This document shows positions 22,163-29,722 of a stretch of DNA of 34,761 bases, piece after piece. Position numbers and translations under genes: made by a program. The stretch covers positions 1 through 34,761 of the forward strand of contig JAJXZH010000035.1 in NCBI GenBank assembly GCA_021780155.1. Direction: 5' to 3'. Below the pieces are notes generated by a model, which saw nothing but the letters and a program-made list of their open reading frames with translations, ran no database searches and was not told the DNA's origin. How positions within the stretch are numbered: the stretch's first letter is position 1; every line of letters starts with the position of its first letter. The DNA comes from a bacterium (GTDB lineage: Bacteria; Patescibacteriota; Minisyncoccia; UBA6257; JAGOQP01).

Positions 22163-22714
22163 ATGTCTAGATTAGGAAAAAAACCGATAAATATTCCAAA
22201 CGGCGTAAAAGTTGAAATTTCCGGAGAAAACATTAATTTCACCGGACCAAAAGGCGTCGTGAGTGTCAAATCTCTTCCGGGGATTAATTTTGATATCAAA
22301 GACGGGAATATAATCATCTCTCCAAAAAATGAAACAAAACAAAATTTGATGAATTGGGGAACTTTATGGTCTCATTCAAAAAACGCGATTGAGGGAGTAA
22401 CTGTTGGCTTTTCTAAGGGGCTTGAAATAGAGGGAGTTGGTTTCAAGGTCTCAATTGAGGGCAAAAATTTGATTTTGAAAGTTGGCTTCTCTCATTTGGT
22501 TAATTTTCCGATTCCGGAAGGAATTTCCGTAGAGGTGGAAAAAAACAAAATAAAAATTTCAGGAATAAATAAACAACAAGTCGGTCATATTGCCGCCAGC
22601 ATAAGAAAAATTAAAAAACCGGAGCCGTATCTTGGGAAAGGAATTCGTTATGAAGGTGAAGTAATAAGGCGTAAAGCAGGAAAGAAAGCCGGAGCGGCAA
22701 CATCAACTAAATAA
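22163..22714 (+). CDS. rplF: 50S ribosomal protein L6
   Basis: 183 residues from the ATG at 22163; a TTG at 22151 would overlap rpsH and add four residues. L6 has two copies of one fold and lies near the factor-binding site. SRLGKKPINIPNGVKVEISG, GFSKGLEIEGVGFK and the C-terminal KPEPYLGKGIRYEGEVIRRKAGKKAG are diagnostic. Confidence 0.95.
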   Translation: MSRLGKKPINIPNGVKVEISGENINFTGPKGVVSVKSLPGINFDIKDGNIIISPKNETKQNLMNWGTLWSHSKNAIEGVTVGFSKGLEIEGVGFKVSIEGKNLILKVGFSHLVNFPIPEGISVEVEKNKIKISGINKQQVGHIAASIRKIKKPEPYLGKGIRYEGEVIRRKAGKKAGAATSTK

Positions 22715-22725
22715 TATAAAAATTC

Positions 22726-23079
22726 ATGAATTTCAGAAAAAAAACAAACAATTTAAAATCAAAAAGAGCTATTCGCGTTAGAGCAAAAATTTTTGGAACT
22801 TCTCAAAAACCGAGAGTGTCAGTTTTTAAGAGCAATAATTATATTTATATTCAGGCGATTGACGATGATTCTCAAAAAACAATTTTTAGCGTTTCTAGCC
22901 GACAATTGGAAAATAAATTGAAAAAAAATGAAGCGGCTAAAATTATTGGAGAAAAAATCGCAAAAATGGCTAAAGATAAAAAAATAAACCAAGCCGTTTT
23001 TGATCGTGGCAGATATAAATATCATGGTATAGTAAAACAAATTGTCGAAACTTCCAGAAAAAACGGATTAAAAATATAA
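22726..23079 (+). CDS. rplR: 50S ribosomal protein L18
   Basis: 117 residues. L18 binds 5S rRNA. AIRVRAKIFGTSQKPRVSVFKSNNYIYIQAIDD and the ending FDRGRYKYHGIVKQIVETSRKNGLKI are diagnostic. It is followed after 19 nt by rpsE. Confidence 0.95.
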   Translation: MNFRKKTNNLKSKRAIRVRAKIFGTSQKPRVSVFKSNNYIYIQAIDDDSQKTIFSVSSRQLENKLKKNEAAKIIGEKIAKMAKDKKINQAVFDRGRYKYHGIVKQIVETSRKNGLKI

Positions 23080-23098
23080 TTAGTTTTTATAAAAATAA

Positions 23099-23578
23099 AT
23101 GTCATTTCAAAAAGGACAAAAAAGCGGAGGGAAATTTACTCCCAAAAAAAGCGAATACAAAGAAAAAACTCTTGATTTAAGAAGGGTGACGCGTGTTGTT
23201 GCCGGTGGTAAAAGATTTTCATTCAGATGCACATTGGTTATTGGCGATGAGAAAGGAAAAGTCGCTGTTGGTATTGCCAAAGGCCAAGATGTCGCGCAAG
23301 CTATTGATAAAGCAAGAAATGACGCCAAAAAAAATATGATAAAGATTCCTTTGAAAGGAACCACTTTATCTCACGAAGTTGACGCAAAATTTTCTGCCGC
23401 TAAAGTTTTGATAAAGCCGTCCCCCAAAGGTTCTGGACTTAAAGCCGGAGGAGCGGTGCGTGTTGTTTTGCTTATGTCCGGCATAAAAGATGCTTCAGCA
23501 AAATGTCTTGGAAGAACAAAAAATAAACTAACTAACGCTCTTGCGACCATTGAAGCGTTAAAAAAATTAAAATCTTAA
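23099..23578 (+). CDS. rpsE: 30S ribosomal protein S5
   Basis: 159 residues. S5 shapes the mRNA entry and accuracy. LDLRRVTRVVAGGKRFSFRCTLVIGDEKGKV is the double-stranded RNA-binding domain, and the C-terminal half has GSGLKAGGAVRVVLLMSGIKDASAKCLGRTK. The next gene is rplO, 4 nt later; rpmD (L30), which stands here in most bacteria, is absent. Confidence 0.96.
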   Translation: MSFQKGQKSGGKFTPKKSEYKEKTLDLRRVTRVVAGGKRFSFRCTLVIGDEKGKVAVGIAKGQDVAQAIDKARNDAKKNMIKIPLKGTTLSHEVDAKFSAAKVLIKPSPKGSGLKAGGAVRVVLLMSGIKDASAKCLGRTKNKLTNALATIEALKKLKS

Positions 23579-23582
23579 TAAT

Positions 23583-23987
23583 ATGCGACTTAATGAATTA
23601 AAGCCAAAATTAAAAAGAGAAAAGATAAAAAGAATTGGGAGAGGAGGGAAAAGAGGCACTTATTCCGGAAGAGGTCAAAAAGGACAGAAAGCCAGAGCGG
23701 GAAGAAATATTCGTCCAGGATTGAGAGATGTCATTATTAGAACTCCCAAGCTGAGAGGATTTAAAAATAAACCGAAACAAACACAATCGGTTGCTGTTAG
23801 TTTGGAAAAAATATCCAAAATGGAAGAAAAAGAAATTAATCGTAAAGTTTTGGCAAAATATGGAATAAAATGGCCGGCAAAAATTGTCGGAAAGGGAGAA
23901 CTAAAATCCGCTAAAAATATAGTTGGCATAAAAGTTTCTTCTTCTGTTAAAAAAATAATTGAATCTGCCGGAGGAAGCGTTAAATAA
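23583..23987 (+). CDS. rplO: 50S ribosomal protein L15
   Basis: 134 residues, slightly short of the usual 144-150. The basic glycine-rich arm is KRIGRGGKRGTYSGRGQKGQKARAG; the C-terminal fold ends IESAGGSVK. L15 lies inside the 50S subunit. Missing length is in the middle. Confidence 0.94.
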   Translation: MRLNELKPKLKREKIKRIGRGGKRGTYSGRGQKGQKARAGRNIRPGLRDVIIRTPKLRGFKNKPKQTQSVAVSLEKISKMEEKEINRKVLAKYGIKWPAKIVGKGELKSAKNIVGIKVSSSVKKIIESAGGSVK

Positions 23988-23991
23988 AAAA

Positions 23992-25263
23992 ATGTCAAAA
24001 ATAGCTCAACTTTTTAAAATAAAAGACCTAAGATTCCGCATTCTGATAGTTTCAATGTGGCTGGTGATTTTTAGGGTTTTAGCTGCCATTCCTATTCCTG
24101 ATGTTGATATAACCAGGTTAAAAAATTTTTTTGAAAATAACCAATTGTTCGGTTTTTTGAATGTTTTTTCAGGAGGCGGATTATCCAATCTTTCAGTGGT
24201 GATGTTGGCCGTTGGTCCTTACATAACCGCTACAATTATTATGCAGCTTTTGACTATGATTTTTCCGAGATTGAAAGAGATCTATTATGAAGAAGGAGCA
24301 TTAGGAAGGGCTAAATTCAATAGAATCTCCAAGTATTTGACTGTTCCGTTGGCTTTTTTACAAGGATATGGATTTTTAAATTTGTTGGCCTCTCAGGGGG
24401 TTATTGGTCATCTCAGTGCTTTGCAGCTTTTCCAGGAATCTTTAATTATCACTGCCGGTTCAATGATTTTGACTTGGATAGGTGATTTAATTACCGAACA
24501 GAATTTGGGCAATGGAATTTCTCTTATAATTTTTGCCGGTATCGTGAGTCGACTGCCAACTACCATTCAGCAAGCAGTTGCCACTTTTGATATGTCCGTT
24601 TTAACTAGTTATTTAATGTTTGCCGTTTTGGCGGTTGTAGTTATTGCCGGGGTTGTGTTTGTTAACGAGGGAGAAAGAAAAGTATCAATAACTTACGCCA
24701 AGAGGGTTAGAGGAAATAAAATTTATGGCGGAGCTACCAGTTATTTACCGTTAAGAGTCAATCAAGCGGGAGTTATTCCAATTATTTTCGCCATTTCCGT
24801 TTTGCTTTTTCCTCAATTTTTTGCCCAAGCATCGGCTATATTTTCTAAAAGCTTTTCATTGGAAGCGACTAATTTTGTGAATAATATATTTAACAACCAA
24901 TATATTTATGCCGCTATCTATTTTGTTTTGGTTGTTTTGTTTACTTATTTTTATACCGCGGTTACTTTTGATCCTAAAGAAATATCAAAAAATCTTCAAA
25001 ATTCTGGAGGATTTATATTAGGCATTAGACCGGGAGAATCAACTTCTGCCTATCTTTCTAAAATTATAAACAGAATTACTCTCTGGGGAGCTATTTTCCT
25101 TGGGGTAATTGCCGTTTTACCAAACATCACAAGAATAGTTACTGGTATCACCATCTTTTCTCTTGGTGGAACAGCTCTTTTGATTGTTGTTTCTGTGGCT
25201 ATTGAAGTCTTAAGACAAGTTAATTCTCAATTGGTTATGAGAGAGTATGAGGGATTTGAGTAA
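23992..25263 (+). CDS. secY: Preprotein translocase subunit SecY
   Basis: 423 residues with ten predicted membrane spans. SecY forms the protein-conducting channel with SecE and SecG. The start at 23992 (MSKIAQLFKI) is preferred to the in-frame ATG at 23959, which lies in rplO. AAIPIPDVD near the N-terminus, GVVFVNEGERKVSITYAKR (cytosolic loop) and GIRPGESTSAYL are diagnostic. The protein ends LVMREYEGFE. It is the last gene before the 25264-25607 non-coding region. Confidence 0.96.
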   Translation: MSKIAQLFKIKDLRFRILIVSMWLVIFRVLAAIPIPDVDITRLKNFFENNQLFGFLNVFSGGGLSNLSVVMLAVGPYITATIIMQLLTMIFPRLKEIYYEEGALGRAKFNRISKYLTVPLAFLQGYGFLNLLASQGVIGHLSALQLFQESLIITAGSMILTWIGDLITEQNLGNGISLIIFAGIVSRLPTTIQQAVATFDMSVLTSYLMFAVLAVVVIAGVVFVNEGERKVSITYAKRVRGNKIYGGATSYLPLRVNQAGVIPIIFAISVLLFPQFFAQASAIFSKSFSLEATNFVNNIFNNQYIYAAIYFVLVVLFTYFYTAVTFDPKEISKNLQNSGGFILGIRPGESTSAYLSKIINRITLWGAIFLGVIAVLPNITRIVTGITIFSLGGTALLIVVSVAIEVLRQVNSQLVMREYEGFE

Positions 25264-25285
25264 AAAGCGAATATTATTATCGTTC

Positions 25286-25329
25286 GGAACCTTATTCTCG
25301 TCCCGATAAATCGGGACTGCGAGGGTTCC
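25286..25329 (+). ncRNA. Outer-stem element at the first 127-bp repeat
   Basis: GGAACC (25286-25291) can pair with GGTTCC (25324-25329), enclosing CTCG/CGAG and the TCCCGAT-AA-ATCGGGA hairpin. Only copy 1 has the 5' arm. Upstream GAATATTAT-ATC (from about 25270) can also pair with the loop GATAATATTC at 25337-25346, an alternative to the CCTCACAA/TTGTGAGG hairpin. Confidence 0.4.
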
Positions 25330-25421
25330 TCACAATGATAATATTCTTGTGAGGCGGTGTGTAAAATATTTACTCACTTAATGTGGTAGAACATGAAAAT
25401 TGGCTAATCGCCAATTTTTTA
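25295..25421 (+). repeat. Structured 127-bp tandem repeat, copy 1
   Basis: Identical to 25435-25561. It folds into TCCCGAT-AA-ATCGGGA (25301-25316), CCTCACAA/TTGTGAGG (25328-25354), GTGTGTAAA/TTTACTCAC with one mismatch (25357-25377), and a terminator AAAATTGGC/GCCAATTTT with six T (25396-25420). It has no ORF. The unit is best read as the gene of a structured non-coding RNA or a 3' element of the secY transcript. Confidence 0.85.
25396..25420 (+). terminator. Terminator in repeat copy 1
   Basis: AAAATTGGC, loop TAATC, GCCAATTTT, ending in a run of six T. It ends the secY-side transcript. Confidence 0.85.
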
Positions 25422-25434
25422 ACACTCAACTCTG

Positions 25435-25561
25435 TTCTCGTCCCGATAAATCGGGACTGCGAGGGTTCCTCACAATGATAATATTCTTGTGAGGCGGTGT
25501 GTAAAATATTTACTCACTTAATGTGGTAGAACATGAAAATTGGCTAATCGCCAATTTTTTA
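25435..25561 (+). repeat. Structured 127-bp tandem repeat, copy 2
   Basis: Exact copy of 25295-25421 at a period of 140 bp; the 13-bp spacer is ACACTCAACTCTG. The upstream GGAACC arm is missing, so one of the possible folds of copy 1 cannot form here. Its last base lies 11 nt before the -35 of adk. Confidence 0.85.
25536..25560 (+). terminator. Terminator in repeat copy 2
   Basis: Same hairpin and T-run as in copy 1. It isolates adk from upstream transcription. Confidence 0.85.
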
Positions 25562-25572
25562 TTAATATTTTG

Positions 25573-25601
25573 TTGAATATTTTTACTGCTTGGAGTAAAA
25601 T
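25573..25601 (+). promoter_or_regulatory. Promoter of adk-map, leaderless start
   Basis: TTGAAT (25573-25578), 17-nt spacer, TAAAAT (25596-25601). The adk ATG begins 7 nt after the -10, at the expected transcription start. Confidence 0.75.
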
Positions 25602-25607
25602 GTTTTT

Positions 25608-26321
25608 ATGTCTAATTTACCGATAAATAAAAAAGTAATTATTGTTATGGGACCTCCGGGATCCGGCAAGGGAACTCAAGCTAATTTAATTGCCGATAAA
25701 TTAAATTTATACCATTTGGATACGGGAAGATTTCTTGAAGAATTGGTTCACGATGAAAATCTAAAGGATAATCCTGAGGTGCAAGTTGAAAAAAAACATT
25801 TTGATGATGGAATTTTAATTAGTCCTTTGTTCTTTTTAAAATGGGTAACGGAAAAAATTCAGGATCTGTTTAAAAATGGAATGGGAATTATTTTTAGCGG
25901 ATCTCCTCGAACTATGTTGGAGGGATTTGGCGACGCCGAAAATAAAGGTTTAATGAATGTATTATCCGATATTTATGGCAAGGAAAATATTTTAATTTTT
26001 CTTCTGGAAGTTCCGGAAGAAGAATCATTGAGAAGAAATAGTTCCAGATTAATATGTTCAACTTGTGGAAATGCCATGATAAGCGCTCTTAATTTAAATT
26101 TATCTCAATGTCCGGTTTGTGGAGGAGCTTTTAGAGTAAGAACTTTGGATAAACCGGACATTATAAAAGTTCGTTTGCAGGAGTATAAGAATAGAACTTA
26201 TCCAATCATCTCCGAACTTGAAAAAAGGGGTTTTAAAGTTAATCACATAGATGGCTCTCCAATGCCATATAAAGTTTTTGAAAGCATTATTTTAATCGTC
26301 AATGATATTTTTAAAAAGTAA
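25608..26321 (+). CDS. adk: Adenylate kinase
   Basis: 237 residues. It interconverts AMP and ATP with two ADP. The P-loop is GPPGSGKGT (15-23). AMP-binding residues are in DTGRFLEEL (38-46). The NMP-lid region has SGSPR (97-101) in place of the usual DGFPR; the arginine is kept and the aspartate is lost. The LID domain is a zinc ribbon, with CSTCG (C150, C153) and CPVCG (C168, C171). Its ATG appears leaderless. The last 20 nt overlap map, which suggests co-translation. The canonical neighbours (secY before, map after) are kept. Confidence 0.93.
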   Translation: MSNLPINKKVIIVMGPPGSGKGTQANLIADKLNLYHLDTGRFLEELVHDENLKDNPEVQVEKKHFDDGILISPLFFLKWVTEKIQDLFKNGMGIIFSGSPRTMLEGFGDAENKGLMNVLSDIYGKENILIFLLEVPEEESLRRNSSRLICSTCGNAMISALNLNLSQCPVCGGAFRVRTLDKPDIIKVRLQEYKNRTYPIISELEKRGFKVNHIDGSPMPYKVFESIILIVNDIFKK

Positions 26322-27060
26322 GGAAGAAATAGAAATCTTGAAAGAATCCGGAAAAATTCTTTCGTCAATATTAAAAGCTTTAAAAAGTAAAGCGCTTATC
26401 GGCGTCAACCTTTTGGAGCTTGAAGATTTAGCTCAAAAAATGTCCAAAGAATTTGATGCCAAACCTTCGTTTTTTGGATATCAACCTGACGGAGCCGAAA
26501 AGCCATACCCGGCCGCTTTATGTTTGTCTTTAAACGAAGTTGTTGTTCATGGAGTTCCTAAAAATTATAGATTGAAGTCGGGGGATGTATTAAAAATAGA
26601 TATGGGAGTGATTTATGAGGGAATGTATACGGATTCGGCGGTTACCGTTGGTATTGGAGAACTATCGTCTGTCGCCAAAAAACTTATGAATTCAACAAAA
26701 AAAGCTCTTGATGATGCGATAAAAATAATAAAAATAGGAAGACACATAGGAGATATTGGATATGTAGTTGAAAAAAGAGCGAAAAAAGACGGATTTAAAG
26801 TTATAAAAAATCTTACCGGACATGGAGTCGGCTATGCCGTTCACGAAGAGCCTACTATTTTGAATTTTGGGAGAAAAAACACCGGACCGGAAATAAGAGA
26901 TGGAATGGTTATTGCCGTAGAGCCAATGTTTAGCGTTTCAAGCGAACAAATTGTCCAAAACAGGGATGAGAGCTATTCGTCAGCCGATGGAAGTCTGACC
27001 GCTCAATTTGAGCACACTATTGCGGTTACAAAAAATAAAATCATTGTTTTAACCGAATAG
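26302..27060 (+). CDS. map: Methionine aminopeptidase, type I
   Basis: 252 residues. It removes the initiator methionine from nascent proteins. Metal ligands are D100, D111, H174, E207 and E237, and H83 and H181 are the expected catalytic histidines (VVHGVP, GHGVGYAVHEEP, AVEPMF, FEHT). There is no N-terminal extension, so it is the short type Ia form. It overlaps the end of adk by 20 nt. Confidence 0.95.
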   Translation: MIFLKSKEEIEILKESGKILSSILKALKSKALIGVNLLELEDLAQKMSKEFDAKPSFFGYQPDGAEKPYPAALCLSLNEVVVHGVPKNYRLKSGDVLKIDMGVIYEGMYTDSAVTVGIGELSSVAKKLMNSTKKALDDAIKIIKIGRHIGDIGYVVEKRAKKDGFKVIKNLTGHGVGYAVHEEPTILNFGRKNTGPEIRDGMVIAVEPMFSVSSEQIVQNRDESYSSADGSLTAQFEHTIAVTKNKIIVLTE

Positions 27061-27099
27061 TTTTAAAATATGCCATTTTATTTTTTTTGATATTTTTTG

Positions 27100-27108
27100 T
27101 GATACAAT
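27100..27108 (+). promoter_or_regulatory. Extended -10 promoter of the diadenylate cyclase gene, leaderless start
   Basis: TGA followed by TACAAT (27103-27108) forms an extended -10. The ATG is at 27115, 7 nt after the hexamer, so no 5' leader is expected. Confidence 0.6.
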
Positions 27109-27114
27109 TATTTT

Positions 27115-28386
27115 ATGAATTATTTTTATGCCACTATAATTTCAGCCGCAGGAACAAACCTCTTTAATTTTTTAAGTTCCATTTTTGAATCGATGTCGTT
27201 AAAAGATGTGGTTGATATTATTTTAACCGCTTTTATTATTGGCGGTTTTTTGTGGCTTTTTAAAAAAACAAAAAGCGTTTCTGTGGCACTTACCGCCATT
27301 ATCGGTTTTATAATATTTTACTCGGTTGCCTATTGGCTCAATCTTTATACGGTTTTAAGCATTGCCAATGCTTTTTTGGGTAGTATCGTGGTCATTTTGG
27401 TAATTATTTTTCAAAAAGAGCTAAGACGCTTTGTTGAGTGGATAGATATTTCCGCTATTAGAAAAAGATTCTCCAAAAATTCCAAAGGAAAAAGAAATTC
27501 CGGAGCCAAAGATGCTATTGATATTTTGACTTCAACCGTTTTTACGATGGCAAAAAGGAAAATTGGAGGACTCGTGGTTTTCCCCGGAATAGAGCCAATT
27601 GGTTCTTTTGTGAGTGGGGGATTTGATCTTGATGGAAAAATTTCCGATCCGTTGCTTTTGAGCATTTTTGATACTTCATCTCCCGGACATGATGGAGCAA
27701 TAATTATAGAACAAGATGTTATAAAAAAGTTTGGAGTTGTTTTGCCTCTTTCGGAAAGAGATGATTATGAAAAATTAAAACATCTTGGAACGCGTCACCG
27801 TTCCGCTTTGGGTCTTTCGGAAAGAACCGATGCTTTGTGCGTAATCGTTTCGGAAGAAAAGGGAAGAGTCTCCTTGGCTTTTGATGGAGCCATAGAAGTT
27901 GTTGAATCACCGGAAGATTTAAAAAATAAACTAAAAACATTTTTGAATGTTTCCGATACAAATGCCTCAAAGTCAAAATTACTAAGCGCTCAGTTATTTT
28001 CAAAAATAAGAAAAAATATACTTAATGCATTGCTGGCATTGTTTTTAGCATTGGTTTTCTGGCTTTTTATAAGTTATCCTCAGTTGGGAATAATTCAAAA
28101 AGATATTTTAGCTCCGGTAGTATTCACTAATGTTCCCGATAACGCCACAATAGATAGATTGACTTATTCTCAGGTTGATTTGATTTTTTTGGGATCGGAG
28201 AAAGATTTTCAATTGCTTGGTTCAAATAGTATAAAAGCGGTCGTGGATATATCAAACAAAGTTAACAATACAACAACTCAATATTTGTCCGTTTATCTCA
28301 AGCCGGACAATATACAATATCCTCCATCATTGAAACTGATTAAAATAGATCCAAGTCAAATAGAATTCAGAATTAATTTTAAATAA
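27115..28386 (+). CDS. cdaA: Diadenylate cyclase fused to a YbbR/CdaR-like domain
   Basis: 423 residues. The N-terminal part has three membrane spans (about 34-50, 55-77 and 80-100), as in CdaA. The DAC domain (about 130-275) carries GHDGAIII (DGA 193-195) and GTRHRSALGLSE (RHR 227-229), the motifs that bind ATP and metal to make c-di-AMP. A fourth span (about 302-320) follows, then about 100 beta-rich residues, VVFTNVPDNATID...RINF, that resemble a YbbR repeat of CdaR. In Firmicutes CdaA and its regulator CdaR are separate neighbouring genes; here they seem joined. The DAC call is firm; the YbbR match is moderate. Confidence 0.88.
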   Translation: MNYFYATIISAAGTNLFNFLSSIFESMSLKDVVDIILTAFIIGGFLWLFKKTKSVSVALTAIIGFIIFYSVAYWLNLYTVLSIANAFLGSIVVILVIIFQKELRRFVEWIDISAIRKRFSKNSKGKRNSGAKDAIDILTSTVFTMAKRKIGGLVVFPGIEPIGSFVSGGFDLDGKISDPLLLSIFDTSSPGHDGAIIIEQDVIKKFGVVLPLSERDDYEKLKHLGTRHRSALGLSERTDALCVIVSEEKGRVSLAFDGAIEVVESPEDLKNKLKTFLNVSDTNASKSKLLSAQLFSKIRKNILNALLALFLALVFWLFISYPQLGIIQKDILAPVVFTNVPDNATIDRLTYSQVDLIFLGSEKDFQLLGSNSIKAVVDISNKVNNTTTQYLSVYLKPDNIQYPPSLKLIKIDPSQIEFRINFK

Positions 28387-28392
28387 TTTTAT

Positions 28393-29142
28393 ATGGACTT
28401 GAAGCCTTATTTTTCAATTATTATTCCCGCCTATAATGAATCAAAAAGATTGCCTTTGACATTGATTGATGTGGACAGACATATGCAAAATGCTCCATTT
28501 GATTATGAAATTATTGTCGTTGATAATAATTCCAAAGACGCTACCAAGGAAATAGCGTTAAGATTTTCTTCAATTATTAAGAATTTAAAAGTTTTAGAGT
28601 GTAGGACTCAAGGCAAAGGAGCGGCGGTAAAGGTTGGCATGGAACAATCTAAGGGGAAAATAAGATTGTTTTTGGATGCCGATAATTCTGTCTCGGTTGA
28701 TCAATTTTTTAAAATGAAACATTTTTTTGAGGAGGGTTATGATGTGGTTATTGCTTCAAGAAATGTTCAAGGTTCAAAAACCGAACCACCTCAGCCATGG
28801 TATAGATTTTTAATGGGAATTTTAGGAAATATTTTTATTAGAACCATTATTTTGGGCGGGATAAAAGATACTCAATGTGGATTTAAAGCTTTTAGCGAAA
28901 GAGCGGCATCAAAAATTTTTCCGTTGTCGGATATTAATGGTTGGGGCTTTGATGTAGAAATTTTATCTTTAGCCAAAGATATGGGATTTAAAATAAAAGA
29001 AGCTCCTGTTTTGTGGGTTAATTCATTAGGGTCAAAGATTGGTCCCGGAGCTTATTTTCAGGTGTTTTTTGATACAATAAAAATAAAACTAAGAATGATT
29101 GCAAAATATTATCTAAAAAAATCATCAAAGATGAGAGTTTAA
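28393..29142 (+). CDS. Glycosyltransferase family 2, dolichyl-phosphate glucosyl/mannosyltransferase-like
   Basis: 249 residues, GT-A fold. The sugar-nucleotide part begins with SIIIPAYNESKRLPLTL (8-24). The metal-binding DXD is DAD (95-97), and the acceptor side has QCGFKAFSERAA and GWGFDVEIL. The pattern fits enzymes that move a hexose onto a polyprenyl phosphate at the membrane, for later use by GT39/GT83-type transferases. One such enzyme is encoded 3 kb downstream on the other strand. It starts 6 nt after the cyclase gene. The specific sugar cannot be read. Confidence 0.85.
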   Translation: MDLKPYFSIIIPAYNESKRLPLTLIDVDRHMQNAPFDYEIIVVDNNSKDATKEIALRFSSIIKNLKVLECRTQGKGAAVKVGMEQSKGKIRLFLDADNSVSVDQFFKMKHFFEEGYDVVIASRNVQGSKTEPPQPWYRFLMGILGNIFIRTIILGGIKDTQCGFKAFSERAASKIFPLSDINGWGFDVEILSLAKDMGFKIKEAPVLWVNSLGSKIGPGAYFQVFFDTIKIKLRMIAKYYLKKSSKMRV

Positions 29143-29206
29143 CTTTACTTTTTTGAAATAGCGAGTATAGTATCTGATTGTAAAATTATTAAGCATTAAA
29201 TAAATT

Positions 29207-29668
29207 ATGGCTGAACAATTTTTAAGCAAAGAGAAGGTTGAAGAATTGAAAAAACATCTTAAAGAACTTCAAACAACCGAAAGATTTAAAATTGCCGAAC
29301 GACTAAAAAGAGCCAAAGAGCACGGTGATTTATCGGAAAATTTTGAATATTCTCAAGCCAAAGAAGATCAGGATAAGCTGGAGCGGGAGATATTTGATTT
29401 GGAAGCGCTTCTAAAGGATGCCAAAATTATCACCAAACCAAAAAATAAAAATATGGTTAATGTCGGATTAGCCGTTACGGTGAAGAATAAAGGTAAGGAG
29501 ATTATTTTTACAATTGTTGGTTCACAGGATGCTGACCCGATGCAAAATAAAATTTCAAATGTTTCACCTTTAGGAAAAGCTCTTTTAGGTAAGAGAATTG
29601 GAGATAGAGTAAAATTTAAAACACCAAAAGGAGTGGAAATAGATTACGAGATAGCAAATATTGATTAA
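29207..29668 (+). CDS. greA: Transcription elongation factor GreA
   Basis: 153 residues. GreA rescues backtracked RNA polymerase. The N-terminal coiled coil (about 5-75) has the tip acidic pair (HGDLSENFEYSQAKEDQ), and the C-terminal FKBP-like domain has SPLGKALLGKRIGDRVKFKTPKGVEIDYEI. The length is normal. It is separated from lysS by a terminator. Confidence 0.95.
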   Translation: MAEQFLSKEKVEELKKHLKELQTTERFKIAERLKRAKEHGDLSENFEYSQAKEDQDKLEREIFDLEALLKDAKIITKPKNKNMVNVGLAVTVKNKGKEIIFTIVGSQDADPMQNKISNVSPLGKALLGKRIGDRVKFKTPKGVEIDYEIANID

Positions 29669-29680
29669 TCTACTGACGAG

Positions 29681-29709
29681 AGCGGGGTTTAAAAAATCCC
29701 CGCTTTTTG
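29681..29709 (+). terminator. Terminator of greA
   Basis: AGCGGGG, loop, CCCCGCT and five T. The -10 of lysS begins one nt after it, so end and start of the two units nearly touch. Confidence 0.9.
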
Positions 29710-29716
29710 TTATAAT
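29708..29716 (+). promoter_or_regulatory. Extended -10 promoter of lysS, leaderless start
   Basis: TGT followed by TATAAT (29711-29716); the lysS ATG is at 29723, where transcription is expected to start. The -35 region would overlap the greA terminator stem. Confidence 0.7.
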
Positions 29717-29722
29717 AATAAA

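Noticed and set aside
23970-23978. GGAGGAAGC as an SD for secY
   Set aside because: It lies about 17 nt before the ATG, too far for an SD, and is explained by the Gly-Gly-Ser codons at the end of rplO.
25264-25607. CRISPR array or tRNA genes in the tandem repeat
   Set aside because: There are only two long copies with no short repeat-spacer pattern, and no cloverleaf with a T-loop or anticodon arm can be formed.
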